NCBI RefSeq assembly: GCF_030282845.1
Contig: NZ_JASTWE010000005.1
Coordinates: 1 to 64,000, forward strand
DNA: 64,000 nucleotides
From: Pseudodesulfovibrio pelocollis
Lineage (GTDB): Bacteria > Desulfobacterota > Desulfovibrionia > Desulfovibrionales > Desulfovibrionaceae
Direction of reading: 5' to 3'
Below, piece by piece: positions 58,284-64,000 of the stretch (positions are counted from its first letter, which is position 1; each line of letters begins with the position of its first letter). The notes under the pieces were generated by a model. That model was not told the origin of the DNA and searched no databases. It saw only the letters and a list, made by a program, of their open reading frames with translations. The position numbers and the translations under genes are program-made.

Positions 58284-59234
58284 ATGAAGAAAAAACGTGT
58301 TCTTGTCACCGGCGGCTCGGGTTTCCTCGGATCACACCTCTGCGAACGGCTGCTGGAGGAGGGGCACGAAGTGCTCTGCGTGGACAATTTCTATACCGGG
58401 CGCAAAGAAAGCATCCTGCACCTGATGGACAACCCCTTCTTCGAGGTCATCCGGCACGACGTGACCTTTCCCCTCTATGTCGAGGCGGACGAAATATACA
58501 ATCTGGCCTGCCCGGCCTCGCCCATCCACTACCAGTTCGACCCGGTGCAGACCACCAAGACCTCGGTGCACGGGGCCATCAACATGCTCGGCCTGGCCAA
58601 GCGCATCAAGGCCAAGATTTTCCAGGCGTCCACCAGCGAGGTCTACGGCGACCCGGCCGTGCATCCCCAGACCGAGGACTACTGGGGCAACGTCAACCCC
58701 ATCGGCATCCGCGCCTGCTACGACGAGGGCAAGCGGTGCGCCGAAACCTTGTTCTTCGACTACAACCGCCAGCACGGCCTGCGCATCAAGGTGGGCCGCA
58801 TCTTCAACACCTACGGCCCGCGCATGGCCATGGACGACGGCCGCGTGGTCTCAAACTTCGTGGTCCAGGCGCTACGCGGCGACGACATCACCGTCTACGG
58901 CGAGGGCCAGCAGACCCGCAGCTTCTGCTATGTGGACGATCTGGTGGAGGGCATCTTCCGCCTGATGGAGCGAACCCCGGACGATTTCACCGGTCCGGTG
59001 AACCTGGGCAACCCCGTGGAGTTCACCATCCTGGAGCTGGCCCGGGAGGTCATCGACCTGACCGGCTCGGCCTCGCGCATCGTGTTCAAGCCCCTGCCCT
59101 CTGACGACCCCATGCAGCGCAAGCCGGACATCGCCCTGGCCAAAAAGGCCATGGGCTGGGAACCCCGCACCCCCCTGCGCGAGGGGCTGGTCAAAACCGT
59201 GGAATACTTCAGCCGCGTTCTGGAAACAGCATAA
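58284..59234 (+). CDS. UDP-glucuronate decarboxylase (UDP-xylose synthase)-like SDR enzyme
   Basis: A 316-residue extended SDR protein. NAD motif GGSGFLGSH, active Tyr/Lys YDEGK preceded by [12 protein letters not shown] with the catalytic Ser/Thr, and [23 protein letters not shown] which is diagnostic for UXS/ArnA-like decarboxylases. It makes UDP-xylose from UDP-glucuronate for surface polysaccharide. The start is unclear: ATG 58275 or 58284; similar proteins start [11 protein letters not shown]. No good ribosome site precedes either; a TTGACA lies upstream (58249-58254). Confidence 0.88.
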   Translation: MKKKRVLVTGGSGFLGSHLCERLLEEGHEVLCVDNFYTGRKESILHLMDNPFFEVIRHDVTFPLYVEADEIYNLACPASPIHYQFDPVQTTKTSVHGAINMLGLAKRIKAKIFQASTSEVYGDPAVHPQTEDYWGNVNPIGIRACYDEGKRCAETLFFDYNRQHGLRIKVGRIFNTYGPRMAMDDGRVVSNFVVQALRGDDITVYGEGQQTRSFCYVDDLVEGIFRLMERTPDDFTGPVNLGNPVEFTILELAREVIDLTGSASRIVFKPLPSDDPMQRKPDIALAKKAMGWEPRTPLREGLVKTVEYFSRVLETA

Positions 59235-59240
59235 ACAAAG

Positions 59241-59430
59241 AAAGCCGGGGCGACCCGGCTCAGAGTATTTACAAAGTCCGCTCTGGCAGGCTGTTGAGAA
59301 AGGTTCGAGTGCTAGGCGCGAAAAAAAGGCAAGGCCGACGAGTATTTGCAATACGCGAGGGTTTGCCTTTTTTGAAGCAACGACGCAATCGGGCCTTTAT
59401 CAACAGCCTGAGCCGGGTCGCCCCGGCTTT
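59241..59430. mobile_element. MITE-like palindromic element between inverted terminator copies
   Basis: A 124-bp element (59287-59410) has perfect 11-bp terminal inverted repeats, CAGGCTGTTGA and TCAACAGCCTG. Inside are paired arms around AAAAAAAGGCAA and TTTGCCTTTTTT and a hairpin GTATT-TGC-AATAC. No coding region. It is flanked by a perfect 22-bp inverted repeat, 59241-59262 and 59409-59430, each half being itself a hairpin. The right half (59411-59433) ends in T runs on plus, the left half on minus. The element looks like a non-autonomous mobile repeat; the transposase source is unknown. Confidence 0.75.
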
Positions 59431-59433
59431 TTT
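59411..59433 (+). terminator. Terminator after the decarboxylase gene
   Basis: AGCCGGG pairs with CCCGGCT (loop TCGC), then six T. The mirrored hairpin at 59243-59260 has a TTTCTTT tract on the minus strand, so it can end the glycosyltransferase transcript. Confidence 0.8.
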
Positions 59434-59458
59434 CATCAGCGTATTCCGAACCACCGGC

Positions 59459-60466
59459 CTAGCGCAGACTCTCCAGCGCATCCCAGAGCTGGGCCGAGAC
59501 CGTGTCCAGGCCGAACTTGCCCACCACCTTGTGCCGGGCCGCCTCGGCCATGCCGCGCCGCAGGTCCGCGTCCTCGGCCAGCCGGATGACATGACGGGTC
59601 CAGTCGGCGGCGTCGCGGGCCAGGAAGCCGTCGATGCCGTGGTCAACCACCTCGGCAGCCCCGCCCTTGTCAGAGGCGACCACCACCGCACCGCAGGCCA
59701 TGTAGCGCAGCGTGTCCAGCCCGCTCCCGGCCCGCGAATACTCGTCGTCGGGATACGGGGCCAGGCCGATGTCCATGTCCTGAAGGGCCGCCACCTCGCG
59801 CCCGGGCTCGGGCCGCGACCAGAAGACGAAGTCCTTTCCCGGCCCGTCGTAGGGTTCGTCCGAGACGATGAAAAACTGGATTGCCCCGCCCTGCCCGGTC
59901 AGGCCGCCCACAATGTCAGCCAGGCATTGCCTGTCGCCGCCGGTGACCATCCAGCCCACGCGGACCGGGCCACAGCCGGGATTTCCGCCATTCGCCGCCG
60001 TGCCAGGGACATAGATACCGGTATCAAGAGGGGTCGGAAGGATGCGCACCCGCTCCTGGAACGGGGCCACCGCCTTGGCCTGGACCATGTTCTCCACCAA
60101 ACACAGGTCCGTCCCGGTACACATGCGCTCGAAACAGCGGGCCGCCCGCAAGGCGCGGCGCCGCCCCAGCATGCCCTCCATCCGCCGCTGCGGCAGGGTC
60201 CAGGCCGCGTCCGCCACATCGTAGACGATTTTCGGCGCGAGCCGACGCAGAGTGCGCAGCTCATACTCGCTGAGCAGCTCGCCATGGATCACCATCACGT
60301 CCGCCTTGCCCAGCCGACTGAAAAAGGCGTAGCGCGCCAGGGGCGAGGCGGGCACGGTCAGCGCCGAAACATCCCGGCCAGAGGCCCGGCCCGCCGCCAC
60401 ATGGGCATCGACCCGAAAGGCGGCATAGGTCCGCGCCCCGCTCGGGACGAGAAAGACTGTCTTCAT
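59459..60466 (-). CDS. Glycosyltransferase, GT4/GT1-like
   Basis: A 335-residue enzyme with the C-terminal GT-B motif: DIGLAPYPDDEYSRAGSGLDTLRYMACGAVVVASDKGGAAEVVDHGIDGFLA, containing the donor-binding E-x7-E-like region. N-terminal MKTVFLVPSGARTYAAFRVDAH. The natural start is 60466; an in-frame TTG at 60481 overlaps the preceding gene. It follows another glycosyltransferase by four bases. Acceptor and sugar unknown. Confidence 0.8.
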   Translation of the reverse strand: MKTVFLVPSGARTYAAFRVDAHVAAGRASGRDVSALTVPASPLARYAFFSRLGKADVMVIHGELLSEYELRTLRRLAPKIVYDVADAAWTLPQRRMEGMLGRRRALRAARCFERMCTGTDLCLVENMVQAKAVAPFQERVRILPTPLDTGIYVPGTAANGGNPGCGPVRVGWMVTGGDRQCLADIVGGLTGQGGAIQFFIVSDEPYDGPGKDFVFWSRPEPGREVAALQDMDIGLAPYPDDEYSRAGSGLDTLRYMACGAVVVASDKGGAAEVVDHGIDGFLARDAADWTRHVIRLAEDADLRRGMAEAARHKVVGKFGLDTVSAQLWDALESLR

Positions 60467-60470
60467 ATAC

Positions 60471-61601
60471 TCATCGCGCAATGGCCTGTTCGATCATTTC
60501 AACATAGGGTTCCAGCCCGCACGGAACTTCCGGCGGCCAGACAAAGGGGTCCGGACGCTCCTCGGCTGACACCCGCAGGAGCACGGCGGCCAGCTCCGGC
60601 ACATCGGCCGGGTCCGGGAACACCCAGTGCGCAGGCAGGAACCGGGCACTGCCGTTCCGGGCGCTCGATACCGCCCGGCAGCCGCAGGCCAGGGCCTCCA
60701 GCACCGCATTGGAGCAGGCGTCGTAGAAGGTGGCCAGCACAAAAACATCCAGGCTCCGGTAGAAGGACGCCATGTCCTCCACCCGGCCCAGAAAACGGAC
60801 ACGGTCCGCCACGCCCAGCTCTCGGGCAAGGCGCAGATATTTGCCCGGGCCGCGTCCACCAGCCACATGCAACACGTAATTGTGCGGCAGCCGAGCCAGG
60901 GCCTGGAGCAGGGAGCGCACGCCCTTGAGGGCGAAATTGGTGGCCGCTGTGCCGATGACCACCTGCCCCGGCCTGATGCCCGCCCCGGTGCGCAGGGCCA
61001 GGCGCTCCTCCTCGCTCGCTGGCGAGAATCGCGCAAGGTCCGGCTTGTTGTAGATCACCTCGATGGCCGCAGGGTCCAGATGCGGAAACGCGGCCACGGT
61101 CCAGTCGCGTACCAGATGCGACACCGCCACCAGTCGCGGCGTGCGCCGGAAACGGACGACGTCGATGCGGTGGATGGCCCAGCTCGACGGAGAAAGCCGC
61201 CGCCGCGCCATCTTGAACCAGCGGGGAAATCCGGCGGGCCAGGCATGACGGGAGAGCTTCCAGAAGGTGGCGATGGGGCCGCCGCCGATGCGCAGGATGT
61301 CCTGATTGACGGTCTTGCCCATGCCAAAGACCAGATCATAACCGCCCCGGCGGCACGCCCGCTCGGCCATCAGCGCAAACCAGAGGATCTTGATCGCCCG
61401 CAGCCCGCCAAAGCGCCCCACCACCACCGGCCTGACCCCCTCGGGCGGTTCGGTCTCGCAGCGGGCGCAGATGAAGTCCACCGCATGCCCGCGCCGGGCC
61501 AAGGCCTCGGCCAGTCTCCAGGCAAAGGACTCGGCCCCGCCGTACCGACTCAGGCGCGGCATGACCAGGGCGATTCGGCCTTTTGTCTCGGGGTTCGACA
61601 T
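60471..61601 (-). CDS. Glycosyltransferase family 4 (LPS core-like)
   Basis: A 376-residue GT-B enzyme. MPRLSRYGGAESFAWRLAEALARRGHAVDFI is the acceptor-lobe start of WaaG-like LPS glucosyltransferases; FLGRVEDMASFYRSLDVFVLATFYDACSNAVLEALACGCRAVSS is the donor E-x7-E block. AAGGGTTCCCT precedes the ATG at 61601. Probably adds a sugar to LPS core or a lipid-linked glycan. The downstream transferase and the PAP2 gene fit envelope polysaccharide synthesis. Confidence 0.85.
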   Translation of the reverse strand: MSNPETKGRIALVMPRLSRYGGAESFAWRLAEALARRGHAVDFICARCETEPPEGVRPVVVGRFGGLRAIKILWFALMAERACRRGGYDLVFGMGKTVNQDILRIGGGPIATFWKLSRHAWPAGFPRWFKMARRRLSPSSWAIHRIDVVRFRRTPRLVAVSHLVRDWTVAAFPHLDPAAIEVIYNKPDLARFSPASEEERLALRTGAGIRPGQVVIGTAATNFALKGVRSLLQALARLPHNYVLHVAGGRGPGKYLRLARELGVADRVRFLGRVEDMASFYRSLDVFVLATFYDACSNAVLEALACGCRAVSSARNGSARFLPAHWVFPDPADVPELAAVLLRVSAEERPDPFVWPPEVPCGLEPYVEMIEQAIAR

Positions 61602-61707
61602 AGGGAACCCTTGTGAACGATATTTCCGGCTTTGACAAGACGGAGATTGTTGCCGGACGCGGCAAATGACGGTATTGGACCGGGACATTCACACCCCGAG
61701 GAGTTCC

Positions 61708-62298
61708 ATGTTCTTTCTGACGCCCGGCCTTGACCTCAAGCTCTTCCTGCTCGTCAACCAGCAGTGGCGAAACGCGCTGTTCGACCTGATCATGCCCGTG
61801 CTCTCGTCCATGACCATGCTCTTCGTCTGCCTGGGGCTGGCCATGATCTTTGCCGCATACCGCTTCGGGCGGCGGCAGATCATCCTGTTCCTCATCCTTT
61901 TCATGGCCATGGGCATCGCCAACTCGGCCACGGACGTGGTCAAGGGCGAAGTCGGCCGGGTGCGCCCGCTCAATGCCGTGGCCGGCACCTTCCATCAGGC
62001 CCACGGCCATTGGGACCAGCGGCCCCAGGATTTCGAGCAGACCAAGGAGCGCGGCACCTCCTACCCCTCGGCCCACGCGGCCAACACCATGTGCCTGGCC
62101 GTGCTGATCTGCCTGCTCTGGCCCGCCTTGGGCAAATGGCCCCTCCTCCTGCCGCTGCTGGTGGGTTATTCGCGCCTCTACGTAGGCAAGCACTATCCCA
62201 CGGACGTGCTGGCCGGATGGCTGCTCGGGCTGGCGGTGGCGATGACGGTCTGGCTGGTCTGGCGTTACGGCCTGCGCCGGTATTCCAGTCGATTCTGA
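61708..62298 (+). CDS. PAP2 family lipid phosphatase
   Basis: A 196-residue membrane protein with about five helices. The three PAP2 motifs are visible: KGEVGRVRP, SYPSAHAAN, and SRLYVGKHYPTDVLAGW. It dephosphorylates a lipid (undecaprenyl pyrophosphate or phosphatidic/ LPS lipid A). GAGGAG precedes the ATG at 61708; an earlier in-frame ATG at 61666 lacks a site. Divergent from the glycosyltransferases. Confidence 0.9.
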   Translation: MFFLTPGLDLKLFLLVNQQWRNALFDLIMPVLSSMTMLFVCLGLAMIFAAYRFGRRQIILFLILFMAMGIANSATDVVKGEVGRVRPLNAVAGTFHQAHGHWDQRPQDFEQTKERGTSYPSAHAANTMCLAVLICLLWPALGKWPLLLPLLVGYSRLYVGKHYPTDVLAGWLLGLAVAMTVWLVWRYGLRRYSSRF

Positions 62299-62321
62299 AG
62301 GATTCCGGTCCGACGGTCGGG

Positions 62322-63032
62322 CTACTCGTCCCCGTTGGCCAAAAGCTCGGCCCGGTAGCTGCGGTACACGGCCGTGCCCATCCAGATGGAGCCCGCGAAC
62401 AGGACCACGCCCATGCCGATGGACAGGGCCATGCCCGTGGTCGAGTCCTTGTTCATGCCCGCGCCGAACAGGGCGAAGATGAAATTCTGCGGAATATAGC
62501 CGAGGGTCGAGCCGAGGATGAACGGCCCGAGGGGAATGGCGCTGACCCCGGCGGCAAGGTTGGTCAACCCGTTGCTGCCAAAGGGGAATATCCTGATGGC
62601 CAGGGCCGTGCGAAAGGGCCGGTGGCGCAGGAATCCGTCCACCCGGCGGATGCGCTCCCCCAGCTTGCGGGCCACGAACTCGCGACCGCCCCAGCGGGCG
62701 TATCCGGCGGCCAGCCCGCACCCCAGGCCAGCCCCCAGCGTGGAGAGCAGCGTGCCGCCCAGGGCGCCAAAGGCGAACCCGCCGAGGAAGCTGATCACCT
62801 GACGCGGCAGCCCCACGGCCGTGAACATCGCGCCCACGACCAGAAAAATGAACACCGACATGGGGCCGGTACCCAGCACCTGGTCATTGAACCACCGGGT
62901 GTTGCGGAGCATGTCGTCCAGGCCCAGGCTGCGGCCCAGGTACACGGCCAGGGCCAGCCCGGCCAGCATAACCAGTCCCTTGATCACGGCCCCGAGGCCC
63001 CTTCTCTTCTCGCACTGTTGCCTGTCGCTCAT
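62322..63032 (-). CDS. TVP38/TMEM64 (DedA-like) membrane protein
   Basis: A 236-residue membrane protein. PRQVISFLGGFAFGALGGTLLSTLGAGLGCGLAAGYARWGGREFV and LRHRPFRTALAIRIFPFGSNGLTNLAAGVSAIPLGPFILGSTLGYIPQNFI are the TVP38 core, with the GG/FPF re-entrant loops. Possibly a polyprenyl-phosphate or phospholipid scramblase. It overlaps the preceding LAB_N gene by four bases (ATGA). Confidence 0.85.
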   Translation of the reverse strand: MSDRQQCEKRRGLGAVIKGLVMLAGLALAVYLGRSLGLDDMLRNTRWFNDQVLGTGPMSVFIFLVVGAMFTAVGLPRQVISFLGGFAFGALGGTLLSTLGAGLGCGLAAGYARWGGREFVARKLGERIRRVDGFLRHRPFRTALAIRIFPFGSNGLTNLAAGVSAIPLGPFILGSTLGYIPQNFIFALFGAGMNKDSTTGMALSIGMGVVLFAGSIWMGTAVYRSYRAELLANGDE

Positions 63033-63322
63033 TCCCTATCTTCCGCCCGTTGCGATCCGGTCTTTCTGTCCCGGTCCCCGGGATTCCGCATCCTGAAAAA
63101 AACAACCAGCAGGCATCCCTGGCCGATGATGAACAACGGGTCGCGCTGGACCACGCCATAGACCGTCCCGGCCGCCACCGACGCATACAGCGCCAAAGCC
63201 GCCCGCCCCGACAGGGGTTGTAACGCCTTGCCACCAAGTCGCACAACGACAAATCGCGCGAAAAAAGCCCCCTGGATGACCACAGGAAGGGCCAGGAGCC
63301 ACCAGTAGGCGGGCAAGGCCAT
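63029..63322 (-). CDS. Lipid-A-biosynthesis N-terminal (LAB_N) domain protein
   Basis: A 97-residue protein with three membrane segments. WWLLALPVVIQGAFFARFVV and YGVVQRDPLFIIGQGCLLVVFFRMRN match the LAB_N domain (YxIxRrDPVFIxGQ), which occurs alone next to sugar-transfer enzymes of lipid A or lipid carriers. It lies four bases after the next glycosyltransferase gene and overlaps TVP38. Confidence 0.85.
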   Translation of the reverse strand: MALPAYWWLLALPVVIQGAFFARFVVVRLGGKALQPLSGRAALALYASVAAGTVYGVVQRDPLFIIGQGCLLVVFFRMRNPGDRDRKTGSQRAEDRE

Positions 63323-63326
63323 GGAA

Positions 63327-64000
63327 TTATTTCTTTTCCTTCACCGCGTAGTCGATGTGGCGCTTGATGAGCCACTGCACGCCGATGAGGTCGTATATCC
63401 CGGCCAGGGCGCGGTCCAGGGTTCCATACTTGGACACGCCGCTGAACCGCTCGCGGTGGTTGACCTTGACCTCGCGGATGCGCGCGCCCTGCATCTTCAT
63501 GAGGATGGGGAAGTAGCGGTGCATGTTCTTGAAGCGCGGCAGCCGCCGGAGCATGTCGGCGCGCATGACCTTGAGGGAGCAGCCGGTGTCGTGGACGCCG
63601 TCGTCCGTGAACCAGTCGCGGATGGCGTTGGCTATCCTCGATGAGAGCCGCTTGACCAGGGTGTCCTTGCGCTTGGCCCGCCAGCCCACCACCATCTCGC
63701 ACTCGTCGCCAAAGGCCGCGAGCATCTTGGGAATGTCGGCCGGATCGTTTTGCAGGTCCGAATCCATGGTCACGATGACCTGCGAGTCGGCGGCGTCGAA
63801 CCCGGCACAAAAGGCGGCCGACTGCCCCCGGTTCTGGGCAAAGGCCACATAGCGCACCTCGGGGTGCCGCTCGGCCAGCCCTCGGATGATCTCCAGGCTG
63901 CGGTCCGTGCTGCAATCGTCCACAAACACGGCCTCCCAGGGCCGCCCCGTGGAATCCGCCGCCCGCCTGATCTCGGCGAACAGGGTCTCAAGGTTGTCCT
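63327..64000 (-). CDS. Glycosyltransferase family 2 (ArnC/Dpm1-like), C-terminal part
   Basis: Partial gene; the start lies beyond base 64000. Visible: EDNLETLFAEIRRAADSTGRPWEAVFVDDCSTDRS (GT2 nucleotide site DDxS), VTMDSDLQNDP (metal DxD), and RFSGVSKYG. Such GT2 enzymes move a sugar to polyprenyl phosphate, and the family here often works with a LAB_N or GtrA partner. The LAB_N gene starts four bases after its stop. Confidence 0.88.
   Translation of the reverse strand, partial: DNLETLFAEIRRAADSTGRPWEAVFVDDCSTDRSLEIIRGLAERHPEVRYVAFAQNRGQSAAFCAGFDAADSQVIVTMDSDLQNDPADIPKMLAAFGDECEMVVGWRAKRKDTLVKRLSSRIANAIRDWFTDDGVHDTGCSLKVMRADMLRRLPRFKNMHRYFPILMKMQGARIREVKVNHRERFSGVSKYGTLDRALAGIYDLIGVQWLIKRHIDYAVKEKK

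Noticed and set aside
1-64000. tRNA, rRNA, CRISPR or prophage signatures
   Set aside because: No cloverleaf with CCA/TTC-type arms, no regularly spaced repeats, and no integrase or phage structural genes were seen by eye; small RNAs cannot be excluded.

Overview
The window is a GC-rich bacterial chromosome segment with densely packed genes. Several gene sets point to a sulfate-reducing deltaproteobacterium of the Desulfovibrionales, probably Pseudodesulfovibrio- or Desulfovibrio-like: a Wolinella-type fumarate reductase (frdCAB) next to two-subunit fumarase genes, a complex I without the NADH module, an archaeal-type ADH synthase for aromatic biosynthesis, and Feo iron uptake with a cysteine-rich partner. 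Genus assignment is inference. I see no rRNA, tRNA, CRISPR array, prophage or intact insertion sequence.

Layout. 1-411: end-truncated PilZ/receiver-like protein. 568-3306: Feo operon behind a promoter with a Fur-box-like dyad. 3407-4779: Gate-domain membrane protein and RidA. 4799-5805: ADH synthase gene preceded by a phenylalanine-rich leader peptide and a complete attenuator. 5814-8394: Hpt protein, MltC-like transglycosylase, membrane PilZ protein. 8462-11090 (minus): FliT/FlgN-like protein, an unknown protein and a GT9 glycosyltransferase. 11202-14308: DUF294 nucleotidyltransferase facing an acetate-type symporter operon. 14531-17885: small unknown, a radical SAM/DUF2344 protein, a lipoprotein. 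18102-23757: five-gene peptide ABC transporter. 23852-27592 (minus): response regulator, CoA-disulfide-reductase/rhodanese fusion, PLP aminotransferase, small acidic protein. 27684-32621 (minus): fumarase and fumarate reductase, split by a pair of palindromic repeats. 33045-36233: M16 protease lipoprotein and a YbjQ-like protein. 36316-40043 (minus): aroK, ktrB, ktrA, aroC. 40165-42980: YchF-like GTPase, an aberrant aminoglycoside-phosphotransferase-like protein, a ferredoxin, a stand-alone HsdR_N protein. 43143-54795 (minus): 13-gene complex I operon. 55152-64000: amino-acid-type binding protein, REC-PAS-GGDEF protein, ComB-like phosphatase, UDP-glucuronate decarboxylase, a 124-bp MITE-like element, and envelope genes (three glycosyltransferases, PAP2, TVP38, LAB_N).

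How the parts fit. FrdCAB, fumarase and the NADH-module-free complex I form the membrane energy core; the ferredoxin could feed complex I but that is not shown. ADH synthase, AroK and AroC are three steps of one aromatic pathway, and the first is apparently controlled by ribosome stalling on Phe codons. The right end looks like lipopolysaccharide or lipid-carrier sugar metabolism.

Most unusual observations: (1) the Phe attenuator of the ADH synthase gene, with mutually exclusive 1:2, 2:3 and 3:4 helices readable base by base; (2) a set of promoters (ferredoxin, aroK, ktrB, and nearly the Phe leader) whose -10 box sits six or so bases before the ATG with no ribosome-binding site, predicting leaderless mRNAs; (3) a complex I operon with four antiporter-like subunits plus an extra 86-residue membrane protein; (4) two families of palindromic repeats.
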